Shown here piece after piece: positions 33,749-44,718 of a stretch of DNA of 64,000 bases. Origin of the DNA: Apoda limacodes (taxonomy: Eukaryota; Arthropoda; Insecta; Lepidoptera; Limacodidae); NCBI GenBank assembly GCA_946406115.1, contig OX291552.1:1054001-1118000 (forward strand). Direction: 5' to 3'. Numbering within the stretch: position 1 is the stretch's first letter; each line of letters begins with the position of its first letter. The notes below the pieces were generated by a model. The model saw only the letters and a list, made by a program, of their open reading frames with translations. It was not told the DNA's origin and ran no database searches. The translations under genes were made by a program, and so were the position numbers.

Positions 33749-35692
33749 TACCACTAAGGTGGCAAACAAGCCTACGGTCCGCCTGATGGTAAGCGGTCAC
33801 CGTAGCCTATGGACGCTTGCAACACCAGGGGCATCACTCGCGCGTTGCCGACCCTTCAGAAATCTAATAACTTCTTTTTTGAAGAACCCCATACTGTAGT
33901 CCTTAGAGAAAACCTTGGCAGGGAGCTCATTCCACAACCCAAGGGTTCGCGGGAGGAAGTTTCTCTGAAACCGCACTGTTCGTGACCATTTTGGTTCCAA
34001 AGTGTGAGAATGAATTCCCTGTCGATGGCGAGCGGTGCGATGGTAGAAAGTAGCCGTGGGCATCATTTCGAACAATTCCTCAGAACACAATCCATTGTAC
34101 AAGCGGTAGAACACACACAGGGAGGCAAAGTCTCTCCTCAGACTTAAGGGTTCGATACCGCAAGTGAGTTTGGGATCGTCGACAATTCTCACAGCCCGTC
34201 GTTGAACCGAGTCAAAAGGGCCAAGCTGGTATCCGGGTGCACCCGCCCAGAGATGGCAGCAGTACTCCATATGGGGCCGGACTTGCGACTTGTAAAGTAG
34301 CAACCTTTGCCCCGACGTGAAGTACTGCTTCGCTCTGTTGAGTACACCAAGTTTTTTGGACGCCAGCTTTACCTTGCCTAGCAAATGATCTCGGAACTGA
34401 ACATCGCTGGAGATGTCAACGCCAAGGATCCCAATGCTCTTGGAGATGGAGAGGGGAGTGTTCTGGAATTGTGGGACTACAGTGAATGGGGTTTTCTTAG
34501 CGGTGAACGCGCAGACTTGTGTCTTTGAAGGGTTGAATCGGACCAAGTTTTCCCGCCCCCAGTCAGAGACCTTGGACAGACCGATCTCGATTTGAGACAC
34601 AAGTTCTTCACGCTTTTCCTCCACAACGGAACGTGGGATGCTTGCACGGCCCGTGTAATAAGCGTCTCCAGTACTGTCATCTGCATAGCAATGTATGTTG
34701 TTGATGTCCAACATATCATTGATGTGCAGTAGAAACAGCGTAGGAGACAGCACAGAGCCTTGCGGGACACCAGCATTAATGTCCATGCTATCAAAGCAAC
34801 TACCGTCAACTACGGCTCGCATGCTTCTGCCGGACAAAAAGCTAGCCACCCATTTGCACAAACCCTCGGGCACTCCGCAAGAAGGCAACTTCGATAGAAG
34901 ACCCCGGTGCCAGACCCGATCGAACGCCTTCGCTATGTCTAGGCTACATGCCAATGCCTCCCCCTGACTCTCAATGGCTAGTGCCCATCGGTGTGTGAGA
35001 TACACTAGAAGGTCACCAGTTGAGCGACCGTGGCGAAAGCCATATTGACGGTCACTGATCAGGTCGTGTTTTTCTAGGTATCTCAAAAGCTGTGTGTTGA
35101 TCACACGCTCCATCACCTTGGAGAGGAGAGAGGTTATAGCGATAGGCCTGTAATTCGATGGATCTGATCTATCGCCCTTTTTGGGCACCGGGTGCACATT
35201 TGCAGTCTTCCATGAAGACGGAAATTGCCTAGTGTGGTAGGAAAGCGTGAAGAGGCGCGTGAGTACAGGACATAACTCAGGAGCACACTGCTTAAGCACC
35301 ACTGCTGGTATGCCGTCTGGCCCACTCGACTTATGAACGTCTAGGGAAAGCAACGCCCGCCGGACCTCGCGCTGTGTTATAGTGATTTCCGGCATGGTCT
35401 TACCGCACCACGGTAAAGTAGGTGGTACAGCGCCTTCGTCGTTCACATTCGAGTTAGAGGCAAAGAGACTGCCCAATAGATCGGCTTTCTCTTTTGCACT
35501 GTGGGCCAAGTCACCATCGGTCTTTCGCAGTGGTGGTAATGACGACTGGCAGAAGTTCCCCTCGGCAGCTTTAGCAAGCGACCAGAAAGCACGACTCCCA
35601 GAAGGATAGCTCGCAAGTCGCCCACCTATTTTGCCGATGAATTGGAATTTTGCTCTGGCAGTTGCTTTCTTACTGAACTGAATTATGTGTGC
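33718..35692 (-). mobile_element. LINE-A copy inserted in the RTE element, 5'-truncated, long intact frame
   Basis: A poly-T of about 27 nt at 33721-33747 marks its 3' end. The minus strand from 35701 to 33797 is one open frame of 634 codons lacking the endonuclease. It has SSGPDGIPAVVLKQCAPEL, VPKKGDRSDPSNYRPIAITS, YGFRHGRSTGDLLVYLTHRW, DIAKAFDRVWH, AGVPQGSVLSPTLFLLHIND and CYADDSTGD (catalytic YADD), ending VASVHRLR. It is very close to the complete copy at 45813-48779 (for example VNDEGAVPPTLP versus MNDEGAVPPTIP). Lacking the 5' part, it is probably not mobile by itself. The first few codons of the frame belong to the flank. Confidence 0.92.
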
Positions 35693-36190
35693 CTTGGACA
35701 AAAAAGACAGGAGGATCCAGCTGGGGTTGGCAGCATTTGGTAAACTTCGTGAAGTCTTTACGTCGCCTATACCGAAAAGTCTAAAGACGAAAGTCTTTGA
35801 TCAGTGCGTCCTACCAGTCATGACTTACGCCACCGAAACGTGGACACTTACAGCAGGGCTGGTACACAAGTTCAAAGTCGCACGGCGCGCAACACAGCGA
35901 GCTATGCTCGGAGTGTCTCTAAGGAATCGAATCCGAAATGAGGACATCCGGAAGAGAACCAAAGTTACCGACATAGCTCGCAGACTTAGCAACCGAAAGC
36001 TGCAGTGGGCTGGTCACGTCTGTCGGAGGACCGATGGCCGATGGAGCAGACGTGTCCTAGAGTGGAGACCGCGTATGGGAAGGTGAAGCGTGGGACGCCC
36101 TCCAGCCCGGTGGACCGACGACCGTAAAAAGGTGGCTGGTGGTGACTGGACGCGGAAGGCAGAGGACCGGGAGAAATAGCGCGCCACAGA
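35693..36190 (+). pseudogene. RTE-type LINE C-terminal part (part 2, after the insertion)
   Basis: The frame LDKKDRRIQLGLAAFGKLRE resumes the RTE protein, then KSLKTKVFDQCVLPVMTYAT, ETWTLTAGLVHKF, RIRNEDIRKRTKVTDIARRL and KLQWAGHVCRRTDGRWSRRV. A frameshift near 36082 precedes VGRPPARWTDDRKKVA. Around 20 codons expected between the two parts (the VYLGQ region) are absent, so the insertion came with a small target deletion or one occurred later. Confidence 0.88.
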
Positions 36191-36700
36191 GGATTATGTA
36201 CTAATATAAGCTGATATGATACAATAAGTTTTCCCTCTTGTCAATATTTTTTTATTTTACTGATATACTCAATTCGATGTAAACGTATATAATACAACGA
36301 ATTGAAAGTAACCATACAACCTAATAATCTATGTATTTACATGGAAGTAATTTTTACTGGAATTGTATAATTTCGCATGGTGCGGAAAATACCAGGCAAA
36401 TACAAATGCGTTAGTAACGTAAATGAAACAATTACCTAGTATTTTTACCGCATATCTACTAAAATTGTTGGTAGACGTAACCTTGACAAAGTGCAGCTAA
36501 TGAATTAACATAACATAAATACTATATTTCTCATTTATTCAACATTACATTTGACTTGAGCGTCAAACGAACGAATACAAATTTAGTTTATGACACAATA
36601 GTACAATATTTAATTTAATTTATTGTAATAGTACATATAAATAACTAAAAGACTTTTTATCGTATTTCCCCATTTCAGGGCTACATAGACCATTTGATCA
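36191..36700. other. No gene recognised
   Basis: AT-rich; no feature supported. Confidence 0.4.
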
Positions 36701-36839
36701 CGAACGCATTCTCTGAGCTGGAAAACACAGTATGCACAACCACAATACTAAATAAAATATGAAGACTACAATTATCTGGATAATTTTTTGTGAAAGAATT
36801 TGTTTACGCGACAGTCTTTAACTCGTCATAACTAGAGTT

Positions 36840-37100
36840 CATAAAACCAGAGGTCAATGTGTATATCAACATCAATGTGTATATCAACATCAATGTGTAT
36901 ATCAACATCAATGTGTATATCAACATCAATGTGTATATCAACATCAATGTGTATATCAACATCAATGTGTATATCAACATCAATGTGTATATCCCTGTCA
37001 AATTGCAGCTTTCTCGTATTAGGAGTTTTTGAACTAAGCCGCCGACAGACGGACGGACATGGCGAAGCTATAAGGGTTTCTTGTTGAAACCCTAAAAGTA
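36840..37100 (+). repeat. GTTCCGTA-type dispersed-repeat tail with an 18-bp minisatellite
   Basis: ATCAATGTGTATATCAAC repeats 8 times at 18-bp steps from 36853 to 36996. It is followed by GACAGACGGACGGACATGGC, AAGGGTTTCTTGTTG and AAACCCTAAAAG, the common terminus of this repeat family. Because 18 is a multiple of 3, frames stay open on both strands (YTLMLI and MCISTS repeats); these are not genes. Confidence 0.9.
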
Positions 37101-37585
37101 GCCGTGGCCATCATGACGTGAACGGGTGCCGCCTGTGGAGGCTGGTCTGCTCTTGCAAACTTCTTTGTATCCTTGTATTTAGTCTTACTTTTTTGTTTGG
37201 TTTTGTAGCGAGTGAATTATTTTAATTTGTAATATTTAGTGTGTAAATAGCTTTAGATCACCTTTTGCGTGTTTATGTCAAAATATTGTAAAATTCTAAA
37301 TCCATATATCTATAGCATGAAATGCCAAGCTTCTTTACTTCGAGAGACTTTTAAATCTGATTTTTAAAAAAGTGACAGATAGAAAAGATTCGAAGTCAGT
37401 CTTTTGGAGACTATCTCTGAGATACATGTTAAAAACAAAATTTGCAATTTTTACCTAAAATAATTAGGAATATATTTTACGCCCTATAGACTTACGAACC
37501 GATGGCGTAGTGACATTCATAGGTGCTCAATCATTGTAGCCTAAATTGAATAAATGATATTGATTTGATTTGATTTGATTTGATC
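37101..37585 (+). repeat. LINE 3' UTR ending in (TTTGA)n
   Basis: CTTACGAACCGATGGCGTAG and CCTAAATTGAATAAATGATA lead into five copies of TTTGA at 37557-37583. The terminus is that of a plus-strand LINE whose coding part is absent. Confidence 0.6.
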
Positions 37586-37586
37586 A

Positions 37587-37795
37587 ATTTCTCAGAACAC
37601 ATCCCATTATACAAGCGGTGTGTTCTACACAGGAAGGCAAAGTTTCTCCTCAGCCTTAAGGGTGAGATCCAGCTTGTGAGTTTGAGAACGTCGATGATTC
37701 TCACAGCCCGTCGGTGACGCAATTTCAAAGGTCCAAGCTGGTATCCGGGTGCACCCGCCAAGGGATGGATGGCAGCAGTACTCCATACAAGAAAA
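37587..37795 (-). pseudogene. LINE-A internal RT fragment
   Basis: TCTCAGAACACATCCCATTA, CCTTAAGGGTGAGATCCAGC and AGCTGGTATCCGGGTGCACC correspond to antisense LINE-A about 48330-48510 (HLWAGAPGYQL...RRAVRI). The copy lacks the 3' end, so it is not a simple 5'-truncated insertion. Rearrangement or recombination with the adjacent LINE tail is likely. Confidence 0.8.
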
Positions 37796-38280
37796 AAAAA
37801 ACGGGTTGCACTCCGGGAGTGCCGGCAGAAGTGAAAACATACAACCTGGATATAACATTTTAACATGTGTTATCCGCACTTTCATCTTTTCATCAACGCA
37901 ATTTCTTCTTACCTTTTATTCGTCCTATAGAGTTTAACATTTTTTACCCATCACAAAAAAGTGCAACAGACGTTTTCACTTCAAAATTATAATAGGCGTG
38001 GCATTATGGTTTCCATCTAACGAATTTTTATGGCGTGGCATTATAGTTTCCGTCTTACGAATTTTCGATCAGCCTACGCAAGTTTATAATTTTTTACCCA
38101 TCACTAAAAAATGCACAGCGCCGCTAAAGAAGTTTTCACTTCAAAAACTAAAATAAAGACCCTACATCTACACTTTTAGTAGGTTACGGTTGTTACAAAT
38201 ATACTTTTAATTTATAATTTTTGTATCGCATGAAGCGTTTAACCGTGTCGGGTTGGTCGGGCATATGTTCAATTTCAGAC
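37796..38280. other. No gene; two short direct repeats
   Basis: GGCGTGGCATTATGGTTTCC at 37994 and GGCGTGGCATTATAGTTTCC at 38033 are near-identical, each followed by TC and TACGAATTTT-like sequence. TTTTTTACCCATCACAAAAA also recurs at about 37940 and 38090. No coding content. Confidence 0.45.
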
Positions 38281-39352
38281 TGATTTGGATCAGGGACCTA
38301 ATTCTCACTTCATCCGAGATAATCTCGTATTAGAGATTATATGGAAGGCACAATCTCGACTGTAAAATTTCGATCGTCGACATCATTTTCGCGTTTGCTG
38401 TATTTTCACTATCAATCGAAACAACCTTCGAACAAAATGTCGTTCGAAGCGGTGGAATGTTGCCATTATGAACCGGTTACGCTACGAGGTGCGTTCCGTT
38501 GCACAGTTTTACAGCGTTTTTAAAAACGCCTATTCTAATATGCCTCTTTTGATATATCAAAAACGGGTTCGGTGACTACAGAATGTTTGAACCAATATTT
38601 TACTCGTGTTTCATCATTATTAATAAGGAAATTATAAGTATAACTAAGTTTGTAAACTAAATCCCTATTTCGAGAAATTGCTATAATCTTTAAACGGAAC
38701 GTATTTGGAAATAAATACAAAAAACTCTGTTTGTTTTTGTTGAGAGTTTAATTTGTTTATTTGGTTGGGATTTTAGGTTATTCTTATTTTTCAAAGGTGT
38801 AATTATGTTTATTAAATTTTTCTCACATAAAATTACCACCTAGTATTATCAAAATACTATTCAGCACTAAAGATGGCGGCGCCGGACCTCAAACATTTTG
38901 TATGTGATGTAACCTAGTGTTTGTTATGATGGAAATCAATCGAAATAGAAGAATATTATTGTCTTGGGCGAATTTGATAATTGCGCAAGGGTAAAAGAAT
39001 TTTCTAAGTCTTTTTTTTTAGCGCCCCCTTTTGTACATCCCAACCGAAAGCAACAAAGGTAAAAAAATATCATATTCTGACGTACATTTTAGACATTTAC
39101 TTTCGATTTTAGAACATATCGTTCACGCTAAGAGTAGAATTAATGTTTAGAATCCAATCATTTTGAACTAAATTTGTCATGTTTCGAATGCGAGATGTAG
39201 TCTCGAACGGTCCCGACCACTCGAAGTAGTTCGAGCGGCTTGCGTTCGAGAAATGTCGGATTCGACATTACCAGAATTCGAGAAAAGTTTAAATCCGTAC
39301 TTTATTTCGAATTCGTGATCAATTCGATCGCGTGAGAATTGGCTCCCTGGTT
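38281..39352 (+). repeat. Unit of a ~1.1-1.2 kb element, copy I
   Basis: Reading plus, blocks occur in order. A: TCACTTCATCCGAGATAATC to CGCCTATTCTAATATGCCTC. B: ACTCTGTTTGTTTTTGTTG to ACTAAAGATGGCGGCGCCGG and GTAACCTAGTGTTTG. C: ACATTTTAGACATTTACTTT to AGAATTAATGTTTAGAA. D: TTTCGAATGCGAGATGTAGT to GAATTCGTGATCAATTCGAT. All four blocks recur inverted downstream. The short frame in block A (about 60 codons) is not conserved as protein. Confidence 0.75.
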
Positions 39353-39660
39353 GATAACCTATCTCTCTCTGATCTGGTATCATAATTTTTGTCTAGGTTT
39401 TTTGAATCGACAGGAATATCTTTTTGAGACTCGGCAGTTGAAGTTTTACCCAAGGTAATTTCGTGACTTCTTTCATTTTGGTTATTGGTGTCTATGACCT
39501 ATCTTTTAGCTCCTTTAGGGTTAAAGAGAACCGTTTAATAGGTTTTAAAATCACTAATAACTTATCGAGCTGTCTTTTCTTTCCGGCGGAGTGTTGCAAC
39601 GTGTAGGTGAAAGGTGCCGCACGCTTCCTGACGCGCGCTAGTGCCGCATCACCCAGCTCA
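39353..39660. other. Spacer between inverted element copies
   Basis: GC-mixed sequence (GTGCCGCACGCTTCCTGACG at 39613); no feature recognised. Confidence 0.35.
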
Positions 39661-39664
39661 GAGT

Positions 39665-40722
39665 TCGTTCAAAATTTTCATTCAAAATGATTGGGTTCTA
39701 AACATTAATTCTACTACTTCTAAAATCTAAAGTAAATGTCTAAAATGTAGGTCAGAGTAATTAAAAGGGCGGAAAAAAAGACTTATAATACCAAATATGA
39801 TATTTTTTTACCTTTATTACTTTCATAATACATTACTAGTCTTTTCTCAATTGATTGATTGGCCGATTTTTGCAATTATCAAAGTCGCCCATGACAAAAA
39901 TATTCTTCTATTTCTATTGATTTTTATCATATCAAACACTAGGTTACATCACACACACTGAAAAAAAAAGTTTGAGGTCTGGCGCCACCATCTTTAGTGC
40001 TGCGTAGTATTTTGATAATACTAAGTGGTAATTTCATGATAAAAATTTAATTAACACAATAACAAGAATAACTTAAAATTCGCAACCAAATAAACAAATA
40101 AAACACACAACAAAAACAAACAGAGTTTTTTTTTTATTTATTTGCAAATACGTTCCGCTTAAAGATTATAGCAATTTTACGTAATAGGGATTTAATTTAC
40201 AAACTTAGTTATACTTATTATTTCCTTATTAATAATGATGAAACACAAGTAAAATGTTGCTTCAAACATTGTGTAGTCACCGAAACCTTTTTTAATATAT
40301 CAAAAGAGGCATATTAGAATAGGCGTTTTAAAAACCGCTCTAAAACTGTGCAACGGAACGTACCTCGTAACGTAACCGGTTCACAATGGCAACATTCAAC
40401 CGCTTCGAACAACATTTTGTCCGAAGGTTGTTTCAATTGATAGTGAGAATACAGCAAACGCGAAAATGATGTCGACGTGTTTGTTAATAGGAGATTATCT
40501 TGGATGAAGTGAGAATAAGGTCCCTGGGAGTCAATTTTCACGCGATCGAATTGATCACGAATTCGAAACAAAGTACGAATTTAAACTTTTCTCGAACGAA
40601 AATGTAGTTAAGCAATTCTGGTAATGTCGAATCCGACATTTCTCGAACGCTAGCCGCTCGAACTGCTTCGAGTGGTCGGGACCGTTCGAGAGTACATCTC
40701 GCATTCGAATCATGACAAATTT
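39665..40722 (-). repeat. Unit of the ~1.1-1.2 kb element, copy II (inverted)
   Basis: Read on the minus strand, block D (40720-40525) comes first, then A (40520-40290), B (40200-39930) and C (39830-39690). The block order is thus a circular permutation of copy I. About 85-90 percent of positions match by eye. Confidence 0.75.
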
Positions 40723-41310
40723 AGTTCAAATCTATTGGGTTCTAAACATTAATTCTACTCTTAGCGTAAATTATATGTTCTAAAATCTAAAGTAAATGTC
40801 TAAAATGTAGGCCACAGTAATTAAAAGGTCGGAAAAAAAGACTTATATTACTAAATATGATATATTTTACCTTTATTCCTTTCATAATACATTATTAGTC
40901 TTTTCTCAATTGATTGATTGGCCGATTTTTATCTAAGTCACCCATGACAATAATATTCTATTGATTTCTATCAAAACAAACACTGGTCAGAGTAACTAAA
41001 AGGGGGCGCGCAAGGGAAAAACCTCATAGCCTCCTTTTGTACACCCCAACCCAAACACTAGGTTACATCACATACACTGACAAAAATGTTTGTGGTCCGG
41101 CGCCGCCATCTTAAGTGCTGCGTAGTATTCTGATAATACTAAGGGGCCGTTCAAGTATTACGTAAGCACTATAGTGGGGCGGGGGGAACTTTGCTTTGCT
41201 TATTTTTGATGACATGGGGGTTGGGGGGTCCAGATGGTGATTACGTCAGCAGTAGTTATTTAAGGTGCCTTCTATTGACGTCATTGAGAGCTATGACATC
41301 GCGTAGGCCT

Positions 41311-41520
41311 TGAAATCGTTTTGTTCACCATATGTAAACAAACAATATGGCCGTTCGCTATTTGTCAGCGCATCCACTACTATACCTCCCGAGCATGTGC
41401 AGCCAATGCGTTGCATGCGGTCCGGAAGTGACATCATAGCGTATTTATTTTTGGTCAATAGAACGATTGAATGTGCCCATAGGCAGCATTGAGCGCATTC
41501 AATGCGTGTAAAATAACGTA
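41311..41520 (+). repeat. Dispersed repeat shared with 8868-9110
   Basis: TTGAAATCGTTTTGTTCACC and GCATGTGCAGCCAATGCGTT are in the same order as at 8868-9110. Confidence 0.65.
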
Positions 41521-41624
41521 TACGTTTAGGTACTAGCTTAGAACAGAGTGGGGAAATTACCGCGCGCTGTACACTTGTCCTAATTTCTTCCGTGAATTTA
41601 TTGTGTCTTTTTCAAAGTCAAAGT

Positions 41625-42425
41625 GATTTTTTTACAAACACTTTTGAATCGTCAAAGTTATAAAATACTATTTTTAAAGGCTAAATAATTAAGCCGTACA
41701 ATTTTTATATTATTTCCATTTTAATTTGGTTTAGCTATGCATCCTGTAATTGAGCATCTTCAGTCCCATGGATTTTAATCGTTTACATCGTCTGAAATAT
41801 TACAGTATGCTTTTTAACAAAGTTGTTGTTTGATAAAAGATTGAAATTTGCTTGCTGAGCTTTTGAATATTATTAGGAAGTTTGTTGTTAATATGTATAC
41901 ATTGCCCTATAAAAGAGTTACTTATTTTGTTTAGACGTGTATCATGCACCAACAGCTTATTTTTACTTCTAGTATTTACTTTGTGAACGTCACTTTTCTT
42001 GCTGAAACTATTGATATTTTTATGTACGTATAAAAGATTTTCATAAATGTACTGCGACGCTAAAGTTAAAATATTTACTTCCCTTATCCTATTCCTTAGA
42101 GATATCTGAATTCCTAATTTGTAAATGGCACGAATTACCCGTTTTTGTAACACAAATATTTTATTTACATCAGCACACTCCCCACAATAAGATACCATAT
42201 GTCATTAAACTATTGAAATAGTTAAAATATACTATTTTTGAAGCGTCAACATCAGTTAATTAATTCAAGTTTCACGTCAACTTATTTTCTTGATCGCATA
42301 CACAGCAGAGCTAAGTTTTTTGGCTAGGTTATGAATGTAAGGACCCCATTGAAGTTTGGGGTCCAGCGTTATACCAAGAAAGACTGTTGATTAGACGTAT
42401 TGTAAGCAAAGCAAGTTAATATTTG
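41625..42425 (-). pseudogene. LINE-B copy (C-terminal part and 3' UTR), nested
   Basis: The minus strand from 42198 is open for 132 codons: DVNKIFVLQKRVIRAIYKLG, IQISLRNRIREVNILTLASQ, YIYENLLYVHKNINSFSKKS, then FIGQCIHINNKLPNNIQKLS. The thumb block LDPKLQWGPYIHNLAKKL lies upstream (42390-42290). There is no catalytic region; truncation is at about 42425. It is the best-preserved C-terminus of this family in the window. Confidence 0.88.
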
Positions 42426-42992
42426 TGTTACTGTTGATCCAGCAGACACACAACATTGAGCAGCAAACATCTATATTATCGAAAACTTAGAATCATGGAT
42501 TCGGGTGTCATGGACTGAAGACTGTTAATTGGAATTAATATGTATACCAAAAATTTTAAAGTTTGTTTTGTTCGTGATATTACTAAAGATCATAATATTT
42601 GTACCTTACTCTATATTAAACACCGTGTCAATAAAGTATGTTTTAATGAATATTATGTGAAACGGAAAACAGAGAATCCTTAATAGAAGAAAAAACAGAA
42701 TACATTAAAAGAAAAATGCATATAAAAATGTTTACGTAAGCATGGGAGGGGGGGTAAGAGCTTTGCTTACTTTTGCTGACAAGGGGGATGGGGGGTAAAT
42801 AATTGTAATAAATCTGCTGACGTAATACTTGAATGGTCCCTAAGTGGTAATTTCATGTGATAAAAATTTTATAAACACAATACCAAGAATAACTTAAAAT
42901 TCTCAACCAAATAAACAAATAAAAAACACAACAAAAACAAACAGAGTTTTTTTTTATTTTATTTGCAAATACGTTCCGTTTAAAGATTATAG

Positions 42993-43215
42993 GTGTCAAA
43001 CAAGCTTGCGGTCCGCCTGATGATAAGCAGTCCCCGTAGCCTATGGACGCTTGTAACACCAGGGGCTTGTAACACTCGCGCGTTGCCGACCCTTCAAAAG
43101 TCCAATTACTTCTTTCTTGAAGAACCCCATACTGTAGTCCTTAGAGAAAACCTTGACAGGGAGCAACTTCACCAAGCGTTCGCGGGAGGAATTTCCTCTG
43201 AAACCGCACTGTACG
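42993..43215 (-). pseudogene. LINE-A 3' end, eroded
   Basis: GTGTCAAACAAGCTTGCGGT and CCCCATACTGTAGTCCTTAG with GCGTTCGCGGGAGGAA match antisense LINE-A, with a 14-bp local duplication (GGGGCTTGTAACACTCG) and small deletions. The insertion point lies in block B of copy III. Confidence 0.8.
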
Positions 43216-43640
43216 CGACCTTTCTAAAGTGTGAACATTCCGAAACTCCGGAGCTTGCGCATAACCGGAGTTCTGGAGTCCAAGCCCTCAGTCTTTAACC
43301 AATATTACTCGATCCGTGATCTTCATTAAAATTGTTACATCCACTTTACTAGCAGTATCCTTCGACTTCGTCGACTTTCTGATTATTTCTATAAAAAATG
43401 GGGAAGAACTGCTAAACGCTGATCATGGTTGCCATTTCGAATTTTAAGTTGCCGTGTTTTGGGATCGGGATTGCCGTGCTTTGGAATAAAAACTACAAAA
43501 TCGCCGTGTATATTTTTATTTATTTTAAATTAACACGTAAGATTAAACACGACATAAAAACTTTGTTTTTCACAGTCATCATACAAATTTCTTAGCGTAT
43601 CGAAAATATCTTCTTCTTTGTTCAGTTTATATTTATTTTT
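43216..43640. other. No gene recognised
   Basis: GCCGTG-TTTTGGGATC and GCCGTGCTTTGGAATAA at 43451-43490 look like local repeats. Similar GCCGTGT motifs recur at about 44400, perhaps marking the ends of the hAT remnant. Confidence 0.35.
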
Positions 43641-44225
43641 CTCCTTCATATTGTCTATCATTTGTCTTGTTTAAAATTTCCTTGAGATCGTATAAAGTGC
43701 TTAGCTTGTAAAGTTCCATTTATTGTTGAAGTAATAGTTTAATTTCTTGTTTTTGTTTTTATCAAATTAACCTCACCGAATATTCTTTCACAGTCTGAAT
43801 TGGCGTGTGGAAGGGATAATACGCTAAAGACAAAACCAGCTAAATTTTCGCAATTAAATTCAGGTTGCGTTCAAACTTTTGACCAAAAGTTATCAATCTT
43901 CATTTGCGATACTTCTAATTTGGAATACTTAATTACAGACGGAAACATTCGCACTCGTCATCGATTTTCTGATGAAGATCTTAATCTCTTTTAACTATCG
44001 GCAGTTTTTCGACTATAGGCATTAATGTGGGAAATTTTTCCTGGATTTGCTCACTGATTGCTTCTTCTGACATTAGATATTTTAATAAAGGTAATAAGGG
44101 GTCGGAAAAATCGTATCTAACTTCTTAGAACCAGTTATTAAGAATTTCTTAACTCTAATTTGAAATTCTTATAAATGATCTGGTTTATTTATAATATCCG
44201 TTTTTTTAACATCATTTTAAATTTT
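43641..44225 (-). pseudogene. Second hAT-type transposase remnant (C-terminal)
   Basis: The minus strand from about 44120 reads IRYDFSDPLLPLLKYLMSEE, AISEQIQEKFPTLMPIVEKL, then (after a frame change) HQKIDDECE, KLEVSQMKIDNFWSKV, PEFNCENLAGFVFSVLSLPH, ANSDCERIFGEVNLIKTKTR. The block LPHANSDCERIF.EVNLIKTKTRN is the hAT C-terminal dimerisation signature of a different subfamily from the 19.7-22.3 kb copy. Stops at 43885 (TGA within WSKV*TQ) and 43725 (TAA after TRN) and the lack of an N-terminus make it a dead fragment. Confidence 0.8.
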
Positions 44226-44718
44226 TACACCTAGATATAACGTAGGGATATGATTATCGCAGTTATCCGGATTAATTTCTGTAAAATCTGTAGTCTAGTC
44301 ATGTGTGTTATAATGACTTGTCGACTATCAATCAAATTATCGAAAAAAAATTTGTAATAATTGGATTGATTGATTGTTTTAGAACACGGCAATGAATATA
44401 CTGCCGTGTACCGTGTTTCATTGCTAAATAAACCCAAATTGCCATGTAAATGGCAACGCTGAATTCATGGTCGTACTCACCGAAAGAGCCGAACAAGTCG
44501 AAACTTGTGACTGTGTCCTAACCGTTGTTCTATTATTGTACATCACCAGTGGCATCACACACCTATTCCCGCCGAGCGAATCGACCAAGTCGTGCAAGCA
44601 AACAAGATATTGCGCATTGCCCAAACCAACAACATTGCAACAATTTACTAATTTTTAAAAACTTGCAAGACACATTTCTCCGTAGATGCATTTGTAACGA
44701 AAACATACCGTGTTCCAG
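44226..44718. other. Immediate upstream intron (or unseen upstream exon) of the kelch gene
   Basis: Frames at 44467-44658 show no kelch similarity. The stretch ends in GTGTTCCAG, the acceptor used at 44718/44719. Confidence 0.4.

Larger units (their letters stand above)
41143..42840. mobile_element. 1.7-kb DNA-transposon-like insertion with TAA duplication (PIF/Harbinger-like ends)
   Basis: The left end GGGGCCGTTCAAGTATTACG with TAAGCA and the right end CGTAATACTTGAATGGTCCC are imperfect inverted repeats. They are flanked by TAA at 41140-41142 and 42841-42843. The uninterrupted sister copy has a single TAA there (ATACTAAGTGGTAA). A 3-bp TAA/TTA duplication is the PIF/Harbinger signature. The inside carries no transposase frame but contains a dispersed repeat (41311-41520) and a LINE-B copy, so it is a non-autonomous, secondarily enlarged element. 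Confidence 0.75.
40723..42992 (-). repeat. Unit copy III (inverted, tandem with copy II), interrupted by an insertion
   Basis: On the minus strand, block B (42991-42844, then 41139-41060) and C (40870-40723) run directly into block D of copy II, so II and III form a head-to-tail tandem. The break at 41143-42840 is a foreign element. AGGGGGCGCGCAAGG at about 41000 is a local difference from copy II. Confidence 0.7.

Noticed and set aside
36804..37087. Repeat proteins YTLMLI (minus) and MCISTS (plus)
   Set aside because: An 18-nt period in a dispersed-repeat tail explains both.
38341..40571. Short frame FEAVECCH.EPVTLRG.FRCTVL conserved between copies I and II of the 1.2-kb unit
   Set aside because: Most differences between the two copies change the amino acid (TCG/TTG, TAT/TGT and similar), so the frame shows no sign of protein constraint.
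44467..44658. Upstream exon of the kelch gene
   Set aside because: The frame ends in a stop before the acceptor at 44718 and has no kelch similarity.
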